From assembly GCA_003560165.1 (NCBI GenBank), contig PWJC01000160.1, positions 1 to 41,477 on the forward strand: 41,477 bases of DNA, written 5' to 3'. The notes below the pieces were generated by a model. The model was not told the origin of the DNA, made no database searches, and was given only the letters and a program-made list of their open reading frames with translations. A program made the position numbers and the translations under genes. Source of the stretch: Bacteroidales bacterium. GTDB taxonomy: Bacteria; Bacteroidota; Bacteroidia; Bacteroidales; UBA7960. Shown in pieces: positions 9,043 through 17,882 of the stretch (position 1 is the stretch's first letter; every line of letters starts with the position of its first letter).

Positions 9043-9737
9043 TGAGGGAAACTGAAAATCCCAAACCGGTCCACGCCCCCGGGGTGTTGCTTCCGACAGC
9101 CTATTTGCCGCCGCTGGAGTATATGGTCTGTATTGCAAAAACAGGCACTGCCCTGATCGAATGGCATGAAACCTACTCCAGGCAGACCTGGAGAAACCGT
9201 TGCAGCATCGCTACGGCCAACGGCAGGCTCGACCTCAGCATACCTGTCAACAGGCCGCAGGGAAGGGCTACCAAAACAAAGGAGGTGCTGATCAGCACAC
9301 ACCGGAACTGGGAGCAAGGCCATTGGAGGGCCATACAAACCGCCTATGGGAAGGCCCCCTTTTTCCTGTTTTACCGCGATCTTTTTGAACCATTTTACAG
9401 GGAAAGGAAGGCCCGTTACCTATGGGATTTCAACACCGGACTGCTGCAAGTATTGCTCGGCCAGCTTCAATTAAAGCCCCGGTTGGGATATACCTCTTAT
9501 TACACCAGGCAGCCCGGCGACATCCTTGATCTGAGAGAGCGCATCAGCCCGAAAACAGGCCGGCCTGAAGGTAGCCTGCTTAGCTATTGGCCCCCTTATT
9601 ACCAGTCATTTTCAGAGCGCAACGGCTTCATGCCCAACCTGAGCGTCATCGACCTGTTGTTCCATTTGGGTCCCGAATCGGCCGCTTATTTGCGCAAAGC
9701 CGCAGTTTATCTGCAGGATCAGGAGGCTGAGGGGTAG
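9042..9737 (+). CDS. WbqC-family protein
   Basis: This 231-residue protein has WbqC-like features: an N-terminal LLPTAYLPPLEYM, the WRNRC segment, the conserved LSIPV strand followed by a Thr/Lys-rich loop, and NWEQGHWRAIQTAYGKAPFF. WbqC proteins are found in polysaccharide or glycolipid biosynthesis clusters of several bacteria, and some are annotated as cysteine-protease-like. The biochemical role is not established and no glycan genes lie nearby. The gene is transcribed alone and converges on the HD-domain gene, with the two coding ends overlapping by 19 bases. Confidence 0.85.
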   Translation: MRETENPKPVHAPGVLLPTAYLPPLEYMVCIAKTGTALIEWHETYSRQTWRNRCSIATANGRLDLSIPVNRPQGRATKTKEVLISTHRNWEQGHWRAIQTAYGKAPFFLFYRDLFEPFYRERKARYLWDFNTGLLQVLLGQLQLKPRLGYTSYYTRQPGDILDLRERISPKTGRPEGSLLSYWPPYYQSFSERNGFMPNLSVIDLLFHLGPESAAYLRKAAVYLQDQEAEG

Positions 9738-11797
9738 GCTATGCGCACGTGGTAGATATTCAGCAGCATCCGTTTAAAGATGTCCTTTACCGTACTGATG
9801 TCCCTGAAGGTGATATCGGCGTTGTCGAACTGCTTCTCCAGCACCTGCAGGTCGATGATCTCATCCACCAGCCTGTTGATCCGGTTTTCATCGGGTTTTC
9901 CCAGGCTCCTGGAAGCGGCCTCTACCGCATCGGCCATCATCACCACGGCGGTCTCCTTGCTGAAGGGTGGGGGGCCGGGATAGGCAAAGTCGGCCTTGTT
10001 GACCTGCTCCCGGGCATTTTCCTTCAGTTGCATGGTATAGAAGTAACGTGCGGTGGTGGTGCCGTGGTGGGTGCGGATGAAATCGATAACGTACTCGGGG
10101 AGGTTGTGTTTGCTGCCCATTTCGATGCCATCGATCACATGCCTGATGATGATGCGTGCGCTCTCCCTGAATGTGATCTCCTGATGGGGGTTATGGCCTG
10201 AGCTTTGGTTTTCGGTAAAATACAGGGGGTTCTCCATTTTTCCGATGTCGTGATACAGGGCCCCGGTGCGCGTAAGAAGGCTGTTGCCGCCGATGGCGAT
10301 GATGGCCTCTTCCGATAAATTGGCCACCTGCAGCGAATGCTGGAAGCTGCCCGGGGCTTTCATACCCAGCTGCCGCAGCAGCGAATTGTTCGTATCGGCC
10401 AGTTCGAGCAGCGAAAAGTCGGTGGGCAGGCCAAAGATCCGCTCAAAAAGAAAGAGCAGCGGATAGGCAAAGAGGGTAAGGAAAGCACTGCCGGCAAAAT
10501 AGGCAAAATCGGTCCAATACAGGTTCTCAAGCGAGCCCGTATGGGCCAGGGAAAGCCCGAAATACACCGCCGAATAGGTGGCAAATATCAACACCACGGT
10601 AACAAACAACTGAGACCTTCGCCGAAGGCTGGCCATGTTCAGTATGGCCACAATGCCGGCGACGAATTGCAAAAACACAAATTCAAAACTCCGGGGCACC
10701 AAAAAGCCAATGAGGATGATGGTGATGATGTGTACGTACAGGGCCAGGCGGTTGTCGAAAAAAGCCCTGATCAGCACGGGCACCAGGCATACCGGCACCA
10801 GGTAGAGGTAATCGATGTTGTACCTGATCACCAGGCCTGTCGAAAAGACCATCAGCAAAACAGACAGCAACACAAGGAGAATGCGGCGGTTGTCGTTAAA
10901 AACATCCCGTCGGAAATAATACAGAAACAGCAAAAGGACAATCATGGAGATGCTCACCAGCAAAAACTGTCCGGCGTAAAACAGGACCTGCCTGGCCGAA
11001 TCCCCTACCTGCCGCTGGAACTCCATCTTGAAGGATTCCAGCACCTGGTAGGTGGCGGGAGTCATCAGTTCTCCCTTCGACACAATCTTTTCGCCCTCCT
11101 GAACCATGCCACGGGTCAGAGGAATGGCCTCCATTTCTGCTTCCAGGGTACGGCTGCTGATCTCTTCGTTGTAGAATACATTCTGATTTAAGGACACTTC
11201 CAACAGTGGACGCAGCAGATCGGCATCCACCCGGTCTTCTCTTTCTTCCATAAAGCCGATCACTTCCAGATAAGCCTGCTGTATGGTGTAGAGGTCGCGA
11301 AGAACGGTTGTCCGGGCAATGTTGCCATCGAGTACCCGGATCTCAAAATCTCCGGGCTTTCCCCTGTGGTCTATGCCCAGGTAGATGATCCCGGTCTGGT
11401 AAAGGTTGTCGAGCAGCTGCAGACCGGTTTCCAGAGACCTTTGTCTCAATGCCTGCCGCTCTTCCCGGCCATGCTTCTGCTCCCAGGCCTGCTCAAACTC
11501 CACCTGGAAAACCTCCATCATCGATTGGGCCACCACCTGGCTGCGGGAAAAAAAAGGCCTGAAATTTTCCTTCACCCTTTCCCTCTCCTCTTCCAGCTGG
11601 GCAGGGGTTTTGAGAATGGCAAAACTGATTGGGGCGATCAGATCGTCGTGGAGCCATGGCCTTCCCATCTGGTATTCGTAATCGAAACCGGGTTGACGGG
11701 GAAACAACTGAACCAGCAGAATAATGGTCAGCAATACCAGGAACCCCTTGTACAGGCTTGGGTAATGACGCTGGAACCAGTGAAGGATCTGTTGCAT
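9719..11797 (-). CDS. 7TM-HD (PgpH-like) HDIG phosphodiesterase, probably acting on cyclic di-AMP
   Basis: I start at ATG 11797 (MQQILHWFQRHYP), giving 692 residues; the track start at 11911 runs back into the divergent promoter region. Order: one membrane segment (GFLVLLTIILLVQLF), a large extracytoplasmic 7TMR-HDED-type domain (about 50-270), a block of roughly seven membrane helices (about 275-460), and a C-terminal cytosolic HD domain. HD-domain residues are visible in FQHSLQVANL, GALYHDIGKMENP, RTHHGTTTARYF and MMADAVEAASRS. This layout matches PgpH, which hydrolyses cyclic di-AMP to pApA. I see no diadenylate cyclase gene in the window. The 3' end overlaps convergent wbqC by 19 bases. 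Confidence 0.9.
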   Translation of the reverse strand: MQQILHWFQRHYPSLYKGFLVLLTIILLVQLFPRQPGFDYEYQMGRPWLHDDLIAPISFAILKTPAQLEEERERVKENFRPFFSRSQVVAQSMMEVFQVEFEQAWEQKHGREERQALRQRSLETGLQLLDNLYQTGIIYLGIDHRGKPGDFEIRVLDGNIARTTVLRDLYTIQQAYLEVIGFMEEREDRVDADLLRPLLEVSLNQNVFYNEEISSRTLEAEMEAIPLTRGMVQEGEKIVSKGELMTPATYQVLESFKMEFQRQVGDSARQVLFYAGQFLLVSISMIVLLLFLYYFRRDVFNDNRRILLVLLSVLLMVFSTGLVIRYNIDYLYLVPVCLVPVLIRAFFDNRLALYVHIITIILIGFLVPRSFEFVFLQFVAGIVAILNMASLRRRSQLFVTVVLIFATYSAVYFGLSLAHTGSLENLYWTDFAYFAGSAFLTLFAYPLLFLFERIFGLPTDFSLLELADTNNSLLRQLGMKAPGSFQHSLQVANLSEEAIIAIGGNSLLTRTGALYHDIGKMENPLYFTENQSSGHNPHQEITFRESARIIIRHVIDGIEMGSKHNLPEYVIDFIRTHHGTTTARYFYTMQLKENAREQVNKADFAYPGPPPFSKETAVVMMADAVEAASRSLGKPDENRINRLVDEIIDLQVLEKQFDNADITFRDISTVKDIFKRMLLNIYHVRIAYPSAS

Positions 11798-11913
11798 AAG
11801 ACAGAGAACTGTTGCAGCGAAATTAACAATTAATTCAGGAAAAACCAGCTTATCCGGGGCGGCAGTGCAGGAAAAATAGCTACTTTTATTCACTGCAAAC
11901 CAATCCGCCACTT

Positions 11914-12723
11914 ATGAGCACAGGTATCTGCCCCCTAGGTATGGCTGCCGTCAGGTCGGCCCCCGGGCACAAGAACGAAATGGTCAGCCAGCTTTTGTTT
12001 GGCGAGAGTTTTGATGTCATTGAAGCTGCCGGCGACTGGCTCCATATTGCCATGGGGCATGACCAGTACCGCGGCTGGGTGGCTGCAAACCAGGTTGAGT
12101 TACTGGATGAGGAAAACCTGAAACGGTTGCGCTCCTGTCAGATTGTTGTAACGGCAGGATATATGACGGAGGTAGTGGAAGAACTGTCTGGCAGGAGATT
12201 CCCGGTAAGCGCCGGAAGCACCCTGTACATGGAGGCCGGTGGACGTTTCGTGCTCAATGGGATAAGCTGGGGCTATCACGGAGAGGTGCTCGGCCGGCAA
12301 CGACCCTCCCTGGAACACATCACCCTTCATGCCCGGCTGTTTTTGGGCACACCCTATCTCTGGGGCGGTCGTTCGGCTTTTGGGACGGACTGCTCCGGAT
12401 TTGTCCAGACGGTATTCCATATGGCCGGGATCAAACTGCCCAGGGATGCGTCCGTACAGGCCAATCTGGGCGAAAGCGTCCATCTGGTGCATGAGGCCCG
12501 GGCGGGCGATCTTCTGTTTTTCGACGACCCGGCGGGAGACATCAACCACGTGGGGATCTATCTGGGAGAAGGAGAGGTGATCCATGCCCACGGCCGGGTC
12601 CGCACAGACCGGATCGATCACCAGGGCATTTTCAATACCGGCACCCGGAGATACACCCATCCCTTGCGCCTGATCCGGCGGATTTCCCCTTTTAAGCGCC
12701 CGGGTCCCCACCAATTGATTTAA
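11914..12723 (+). CDS. SH3-domain NlpC/P60 (C40) cysteine peptidase
   Basis: This 269-residue protein has SH3b-like domains in the first ~140 residues (AAVRSAPGHKNEMVSQLLFG, and GDWLHIAMGHDQYRGWV) and a C-terminal NlpC/P60 domain. The catalytic Cys is in GTDCSGFVQ and the His in NHVGIYLGEG, with a third residue near IHAHGRV. The arrangement resembles YkfC-type gamma-D-glutamyl-diamino-acid endopeptidases that trim cell-wall peptides during recycling. No signal peptide is visible, which suits a cytosolic recycling role. It is divergent from the HD-domain gene and lies 64 bp upstream of thrS. Confidence 0.9.
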   Translation: MSTGICPLGMAAVRSAPGHKNEMVSQLLFGESFDVIEAAGDWLHIAMGHDQYRGWVAANQVELLDEENLKRLRSCQIVVTAGYMTEVVEELSGRRFPVSAGSTLYMEAGGRFVLNGISWGYHGEVLGRQRPSLEHITLHARLFLGTPYLWGGRSAFGTDCSGFVQTVFHMAGIKLPRDASVQANLGESVHLVHEARAGDLLFFDDPAGDINHVGIYLGEGEVIHAHGRVRTDRIDHQGIFNTGTRRYTHPLRLIRRISPFKRPGPHQLI

Positions 12724-12733
12724 TGCGGGGCGA

Positions 12734-12765
12734 TTGAAGGAAAGGGGATATTTTTCTTACCTTTG
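12734..12765 (+). promoter_or_regulatory. Predicted promoter of the thrS-infC-rpmI-rplT operon
   Basis: TTG (12734-12736), a 21-base spacer and TACCTTTG (12758-12765) match the Bacteroidota pattern exactly, 22 bases before the thrS ATG. The leader would be very short, leaving no room for a T-box or thrS-type operator. Confidence 0.65.
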
Positions 12766-12787
12766 CAGGCTGATAAAGACTTATTGA

Positions 12788-14728
12788 ATGATTAAGATAA
12801 CTTTACCTGATAAATCCGTCAAAGAGTTCCCAAAAGGGGTCACCGGTCTTGAAATTGCCAGGAGCATTTCGGAAGGACTGGCCCGCAATGTATTGTCGAT
12901 CGAGGTAAACGGTGAGACATGGGATCTCGACAGACCCATCCACCACGATGCGAGAGTTAAGCTCAACACCTGGGACGACAGTGAAGGGAAAGCCACCATG
13001 TGGCATTCATCGGCCCACCTGATGGCCGCAGCCATTGAAGAGCTATACCCCGGCACAAAATTCGGGATCGGTCCGGATATCGAAAACGGCTTTTATTACG
13101 ATATTGACCTGGGCGAAAAGACCATTTCCAGCAAGGATTTCGAGCAGATAGAACAGAAAATGCTGGAGATCGCCAGGCGCAAAGAGGTCTTTGTGCGCAC
13201 CGAAGTACCCAAAGAAGAAGCCCTGGCTTTTTACCAGGACAAGGGCGACGAATACAAGGTAGACCTGATCTCCGACCTGGAAGACGGCACCATCAGCTTT
13301 TACAAATCGGGGAAATTCACCGACCTGTGCAAGGGTCCCCACCTGATCGATACAGGCCCCATCAAGGCAGTCAAGCTCCTGAACACGGCCGGGGCCTACT
13401 GGAGGGGCGACGAAAGCAGAAAACAGCTGACAAGGGTGTATGGCATCAGTTTCCCGAAGCAAAAAATGCTCAGGGAATACCTCGAGATGCTGGAAGAGGC
13501 AAAAAAACGCGACCACCGGAAAATCGGCCGCGAACTGGAACTGTTTACCTTCTCGGCCCGGGTGGGGCAGGGCCTTCCGCTGTGGTTGCCCAAGGGAGCC
13601 GAACTGCGCGAAAACCTGGAAAAGTTCCTGAAGCAGCTGCAGCGCAAGGCAGGCTACCAGCCGGTGATCACTCCCCACATCGGCAACAGGAACCTTTACG
13701 AGATCAGCGGCCACTACGAAAAATACGGCGAAGACTCCTTCCGGCCGATCAAAACCCCTTCGGAGGGGGAGGAGTTTTTCCTGAAACCCATGAACTGCCC
13801 CCACCATTGCGAAATCTTTAAATCCAGGCAGTATTCGTACAGGGAACTTCCCATTCGTTTTGCTGAATTTGGCACCGTTTACCGCTACGAACAAAGCGGT
13901 GAACTGCACGGGCTGACACGGGTGCGCGGTTTTACCCAGGACGACGCCCATATCTTTTGCCGCCCCGATCAGGTAAAGGAAGAGTTCACGGCCGTAATCG
14001 ATATTGTGTTGCACATTTTCAGGGCACTCGACTTCATGGATTACAGCGTGCAGATATCCCTGCGGGATCCCGACGATATGAGCAGGTACATCGGCACGGA
14101 AGCAAACTGGGAAAAAGCTGAAAAAGCCATCATCGAGGCCACCGCAGAAAAAGGGCTGAAAGCAGACATTGTTACCGGTGAGGCGGCTTTTTACGGGCCC
14201 AAGCTCGACTTCATGGTGAAGGATGCCCTGGGGCGCAAATGGCAGCTGGGCACCATACAGGTCGACTACAACCTGCCTGAGAGGTTTGAGCTGGAGTACA
14301 TCGGAAGCGACAACCAGAAACACCGGCCGGTAATGATCCACAGGGCACCGTTTGGCTCGATGGAACGCTTCGTAGCGGTATTAATCGAACATTGTGGCGG
14401 GAACTTCCCCCTGTGGCTCATTCCGGACCAGGCTATCATATTGCCAATCAGCGAGAAGTACGAAGAATATGCAAAAAAAGTTTTACATTTGCTGAAAAAT
14501 TACGAAATTCGCACCCTGCTTGATGAGCGCAATGAAAAAACAGGGAAGAAAATCCGTGACGCAGAAACGCGCAAGATCCCATACATGCTGATCGTAGGAG
14601 AGAAAGAGGAAGCCGGGGGGACCATTTCCGTGCGCAAACACGGGGAAGGGGATCTGGGCACTTACAGCATCGATGAATTCGCACAAATGATCCACCGTGA
14701 AATCGACCGGATGATCTCAGCCCGGTAA
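12788..14728 (+). CDS. thrS: Threonyl-tRNA synthetase
   Basis: This 646-residue class II synthetase charges tRNA-Thr. Order: TGS domain (about 1-62), the editing domain with [10 protein letters not shown] and GFYYDID (about 65-240), the catalytic core (about 260-530) and the anticodon-binding domain (about 540-646). The zinc ligands are visible: Cys in MNCPHH, His in DDAHIFC and His in [12 protein letters not shown]. Length is normal for the family. It opens the conserved translation operon: infC follows after 37 bases, then rpmI and rplT. Confidence 0.98.
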   Translation: MIKITLPDKSVKEFPKGVTGLEIARSISEGLARNVLSIEVNGETWDLDRPIHHDARVKLNTWDDSEGKATMWHSSAHLMAAAIEELYPGTKFGIGPDIENGFYYDIDLGEKTISSKDFEQIEQKMLEIARRKEVFVRTEVPKEEALAFYQDKGDEYKVDLISDLEDGTISFYKSGKFTDLCKGPHLIDTGPIKAVKLLNTAGAYWRGDESRKQLTRVYGISFPKQKMLREYLEMLEEAKKRDHRKIGRELELFTFSARVGQGLPLWLPKGAELRENLEKFLKQLQRKAGYQPVITPHIGNRNLYEISGHYEKYGEDSFRPIKTPSEGEEFFLKPMNCPHHCEIFKSRQYSYRELPIRFAEFGTVYRYEQSGELHGLTRVRGFTQDDAHIFCRPDQVKEEFTAVIDIVLHIFRALDFMDYSVQISLRDPDDMSRYIGTEANWEKAEKAIIEATAEKGLKADIVTGEAAFYGPKLDFMVKDALGRKWQLGTIQVDYNLPERFELEYIGSDNQKHRPVMIHRAPFGSMERFVAVLIEHCGGNFPLWLIPDQAIILPISEKYEEYAKKVLHLLKNYEIRTLLDERNEKTGKKIRDAETRKIPYMLIVGEKEEAGGTISVRKHGEGDLGTYSIDEFAQMIHREIDRMISAR

Positions 14729-14765
14729 GGATCGATTGTTAAACAAAATATAGGAGAAACCAGGT

Positions 14766-15332
14766 ATAGCTACACCATTCAAACCCAGAGGAAGGCGGCG
14801 CTTTGTCAAAAAAGAGGACCCACACCGCATCAATAACCGTATCACTGCCCCTGTTGTCAGGGTAGTGGGCGATAATGTCGAACCGGCAATACACCCCATC
14901 CGCGATGCAATCGACATGGCGGATAAAATGGGGCTTGACCTTGTGGAAATTGCCCCTACGGCCAACCCCCCGGTTTGCAAGATCATGAATTACAAAAAGT
15001 TTCTTTACGAGCAAAAAAAGAAACAGAAGGAGATCAAGGCAAACGCCGCCAGGATCGTTGTAAAGGAGATCAGGATGGGCCCCAATACCGACGACCATGA
15101 CTTCAATTTTAAACTGAAGCATGCGATCAAGTTTCTGCAGGAAGGGTCGAAATTAAAGGTCTATGTATTTTTTAAGGGACGGTCGATCATCTACAAGGAA
15201 AAGGGGGAGCTGATACTGTTGCGGTTTGCCCAGGAGATTGAAGAATACGGAAAGGTGGAGCAAATGCCCAAGATGGAGGGAAAGCGTATGATCATGCTGG
15301 TTTCGCCCAGGAAAGCTCCAAAAAAGAATTAA
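14766..15332 (+). CDS. infC: Translation initiation factor IF-3, with a predicted ATA start codon
   Basis: IF-3 binds the 30S subunit and checks start-codon choice. The track ORF begins at an internal GTG (14865), but the frame is open upstream to a TAG at 14751-14753, and the missing stretch encodes a typical IF-3 N-terminus (GRRRFVKKEDPHRINNRITA). There is no ATG, GTG or TTG between that stop and 14865. ATA at 14766 lies nine bases after a Shine-Dalgarno AGGAG (14752-14756), so I start there, giving 188 residues. Non-standard AUU, AUC or AUA starts are characteristic of infC and serve autogenous control, because IF-3 discriminates against them. Both IF-3 domains are present, with the LDLVEI and NPPVCKIMNYKKF motifs. 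Confidence 0.93.
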   Translation: MATPFKPRGRRRFVKKEDPHRINNRITAPVVRVVGDNVEPAIHPIRDAIDMADKMGLDLVEIAPTANPPVCKIMNYKKFLYEQKKKQKEIKANAARIVVKEIRMGPNTDDHDFNFKLKHAIKFLQEGSKLKVYVFFKGRSIIYKEKGELILLRFAQEIEEYGKVEQMPKMEGKRMIMLVSPRKAPKKN

Positions 15333-15368
15333 TATTCGTTTCATATCAACCTGTAAATTGAATTTGTA

Positions 15369-15563
15369 ATGCCGAAAATGAAGACCAAATCCGGAGCCAA
15401 GAAACGGTTCTCTCTTACCGCCTCCGGAAGGATAAAGCGCAAGCACGCGTACAAAAGCCATATTATGACCAAGAAAAGCAAAAAGAGAAAGAGGAATCTG
15501 ACCAATACCACCCTGGTGCACAAGTCGGATGAAAAAAACATCAAGGCCATGCTGGCCATGTAA
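15369..15563 (+). CDS. rpmI: 50S ribosomal protein L35
   Basis: This 64-residue, very basic protein matches L35 throughout: [14 protein letters not shown] at the start, the [12 protein letters not shown] core and [10 protein letters not shown]. It lies 36 bases after infC and before rplT in the standard order. Confidence 0.97.
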   Translation: MPKMKTKSGAKKRFSLTASGRIKRKHAYKSHIMTKKSKKRKRNLTNTTLVHKSDEKNIKAMLAM

Positions 15564-15651
15564 ACACAAGCTATTTTTAAACCTTTGTTAATGCCAGACA
15601 AGACTTTCACCAATCATGGATGAAAGCGCTTAACAAACAAAAACCAGAAAC

Positions 15652-15996
15652 ATGCCAAGAGCAGCAAACAAAGTCGCCACCAGGCGCAAACGCAAAAAGC
15701 TGTTGAAGCTCACCAAAGGTTATTTTGGTGCCAGAAAGAATGTATACAGTGTCGCCAGGAACACCTGGGAAAAGGGGCTCACATACGCCTACCGCGACAG
15801 GCGAAACAAAAAAAGGGAGTTCAGGAAGCTGTGGATACAGCGTATCAATGCAGGTGTGAGACAGTACGGTATGAACTACTCTCAATTTATAGGTAAACTC
15901 GGCGAGAAGAACATCCAGATCAACCGCAAGGTACTTGCCGATCTGGCCATGAACAATCCCGATGCCTTCAAGGCCATCGTCGACTCGCTGAAATAA
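15652..15996 (+). CDS. rplT: 50S ribosomal protein L20
   Basis: This 114-residue protein matches L20: [52 protein letters not shown] and [11 protein letters not shown]20 binds 23S rRNA early in 50S assembly and in some bacteria represses its own operon. An 88-base gap before it contains a CTTTCA/TGAAAG inverted repeat (15604-15626), a possible RNA control site. The gene ends the operon 23 bases before a strong terminator. Confidence 0.98.
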   Translation: MPRAANKVATRRKRKKLLKLTKGYFGARKNVYSVARNTWEKGLTYAYRDRRNKKREFRKLWIQRINAGVRQYGMNYSQFIGKLGEKNIQINRKVLADLAMNNPDAFKAIVDSLK

Positions 15997-16019
15997 CGCA
16001 AGTGAACCGATAAAGAAGG

Positions 16020-16045
16020 GGGCCGGTACCGGCCCTTTTTTTTTT
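16020..16045. terminator. Rho-independent terminator after rplT, possibly bidirectional
   Basis: GGGCCGGTACCGGCCC (16020-16035) is a perfect palindrome followed on the plus strand by ten T (16036-16045). It sits 23 bases after the rplT stop and 11 bases from the end of the convergent repeat-protein gene. The tail is good only in the plus direction. Confidence 0.88.
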
Positions 16046-16056
16046 GTCGCAGGCAA

Positions 16057-17142
16057 TCAGGGTATCCGCCATATTTCTTCGGTCAGCAGCCCGTTGCCGT
16101 CATAGGCATAGCGGCGCTGCCATTCCAGGTTTCCATCGCCGTCGTACCAGGTCCAGGCGGTGCGATGCCCTCCCCTGCAGTAGGTGTTAGCATACCTGAG
16201 TTCGATCTGCCCATCGGGCCCATACCATATGTAATCGGTAAGCCTGCCGCCGGTGTCGTAACGGTAGACCCGGTTCCACATCAGCCTGCCGTTGCGGTCA
16301 AAGGCTTTTTCGTCGACCTGGTTGCCATCGCTGTCGTATGCGAAGACAAAACGGTACATCATCCGGTAGCGGACCTCCCTTGAAAACAATCGCCTGTATG
16401 CGTTGTAACGCCTCTCCCCCACCCTGTTGCCATCCTGATCATAGCGATAGGTCCTGACCCAGTCGAGCCTTCCGTCGGCCCGGTACCATTTGACCGCTGT
16501 GCGCCGGCCCTGTTCATCGTATTCATAAACATACCTCCACTGCAACTCCTGACCGGGGCCGTAAACGCTCTGCCCTGTCATATTCCCCCACCCATCGTAT
16601 TCGAATACAAGGTGGTTGATCAGATCGCGGCCGGGCCCGTACCACTTCTCTGCGACCCTGTCGCCCCGGCTATTGTAAGTATACACCCTGGTCCACTCCG
16701 GCTTTCCGCCCTGTCTGTATGAACTCCACCGGCTGAGTTTCATGGATTCGTCGTAGGTATATACCAGCCTGGAGATCGTGTCCTTGTCCGCACCCAGTGA
16801 CAGGTGCTCGGTGAGCATCCCCGAAGGGTTGTAACACATGAGCTGTTCTTCCTGCAATACTCCGCCCGGGCCGTATTGCCTGTCGCCGGTAAGCCGGCCT
16901 TTGTCGTCGTATATAAACACATTCCACTGCATCATGATGCCACCCGGGCCGTATTCCGCGCTTTCCAGCCGCCTTCCCTCCCGGTCGTACTCGTGGGTGA
17001 TGCGGCGGTCGTACTCAGCCTGGCCTGAGGTCACTTCCATCCTGCCGAACACTTCCCCGCCTATGCCCACCTCTCCTGAAAACAGGGGCGCAGCCACCGG
17101 GGTGTTGATGCACATAAGCAGGACAAAAACGAATCGGCACAT
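16057..17142 (-). CDS. Secreted YD-type tandem-repeat protein
   Basis: I start at ATG 17142 (MCRFVFVLLMCINTPVAAP), a clear signal peptide; the track start at 17175 is TTG. The mature protein is almost entirely about twelve imperfect repeats of about 27 residues with the pattern Y-x-YD-x-x-G-R ... WYGPGG-x-L-W, for example YVYEYDEQGRRTAV and RYDTGGRLTDYIWYGPDG. These resemble YD/RHS repeats, which form beta-sheet shells, but there is no RHS core cleavage motif or toxin domain, and YwqK-type antitoxin repeats are another possible comparison. No catalytic residues are recognised. It is probably an outer-surface or periplasmic binding protein; the function is unknown. It lies downstream of the NUDIX gene on the same strand after 62 bp. 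Confidence 0.8.
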   Translation of the reverse strand: MCRFVFVLLMCINTPVAAPLFSGEVGIGGEVFGRMEVTSGQAEYDRRITHEYDREGRRLESAEYGPGGIMMQWNVFIYDDKGRLTGDRQYGPGGVLQEEQLMCYNPSGMLTEHLSLGADKDTISRLVYTYDESMKLSRWSSYRQGGKPEWTRVYTYNSRGDRVAEKWYGPGRDLINHLVFEYDGWGNMTGQSVYGPGQELQWRYVYEYDEQGRRTAVKWYRADGRLDWVRTYRYDQDGNRVGERRYNAYRRLFSREVRYRMMYRFVFAYDSDGNQVDEKAFDRNGRLMWNRVYRYDTGGRLTDYIWYGPDGQIELRYANTYCRGGHRTAWTWYDGDGNLEWQRRYAYDGNGLLTEEIWRIP

Positions 17143-17204
17143 GCTGATTTGTGTTTTGATCAACAGCAATGTCAACCCCTAAATATAAAAAAAACCGGGG
17201 AGTT

Positions 17205-17882
17205 TTAAAAACCTTTCGAACCCGTGGGGCAACACCTCCTGATCAGTTCGACAAACTCCGAGACCATCATGGCGGTGGCCCCCCAAATAATATGCCCGTT
17301 GATGCTGTAGCAGGGCGTTTGCAGGCATTGCCCCCCGGCCAGGGTAATGGGCAGGCGGCGTATGCTGCCCGGATCGAAAAAGGCCGCAAGCCCGATCTCC
17401 AGCACCATCTCCACCTCCCTGGGGTCGGGAACAAAGCCCGGTCTACAGTCCAATAAACCGATGTATGGGCTCACCAGGTGGTTACTGGGGGGGATGTACA
17501 GATCGGAGAGTTTCCCTGCCACCTCCACCTTTTCGGGTTCTATTCCGATCTCTTCATGGGTTTCCCGAAGCGCGGTGTGCAGCAGGCTGGGATCGCCGGT
17601 CTCATTCCTTCCGCCGGGCAGGGAGATCTGCCCGCTGTGCACACCGTCGTAGGTAGCACGTTGAATAAATACCGCCGTTGCCCTGCCCCTGCTGTCAGGG
17701 TATACCAGCAGCAGCACACTGCTTATGACCGGCTGCCGGCCCCGGGCCTGGCTGGGGATATCTTCCGGCCGTATGGCAGGGGCCATTTGCAACTGCGATT
17801 CGGCACCAGGCAGGCTGGAGTAGTCAAGGCTGCGCAAACAGCCGGCAAATGCATTGTAACGGAATAAATCAGCTTGTACCAT
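17205..17882 (-). CDS. NUDIX hydrolase, CoA pyrophosphatase (NudL-like)
   Basis: This 225-residue protein carries a NUDIX box (GGRNETGDPSLLHTALRETH followed by EEIGI) just after VHSGQISLPGG, the upstream motif typical of CoA-pyrophosphatase NUDIX enzymes. Such enzymes split CoA or oxidised CoA into phosphopantetheine and 3',5'-ADP. The N-terminal 45 residues contain SQARGRQPVISSVLLL, which also fits. ATG 17882 overlaps the photolyase stop region by 14 bases, so the two are translationally coupled. Confidence 0.87.
   Translation of the reverse strand: MVQADLFRYNAFAGCLRSLDYSSLPGAESQLQMAPAIRPEDIPSQARGRQPVISSVLLLVYPDSRGRATAVFIQRATYDGVHSGQISLPGGRNETGDPSLLHTALRETHEEIGIEPEKVEVAGKLSDLYIPPSNHLVSPYIGLLDCRPGFVPDPREVEMVLEIGLAAFFDPGSIRRLPITLAGGQCLQTPCYSINGHIIWGATAMMVSEFVELIRRCCPTGSKGF

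Noticed and set aside
12724-12787. T-box or thrS-type leader regulation
   Set aside because: The predicted transcript leader is too short for either element.
13043-14341. 432-residue minus-strand ORF opposite thrS
   Set aside because: It is a shadow of a clear thrS gene and has no recognisable domain.
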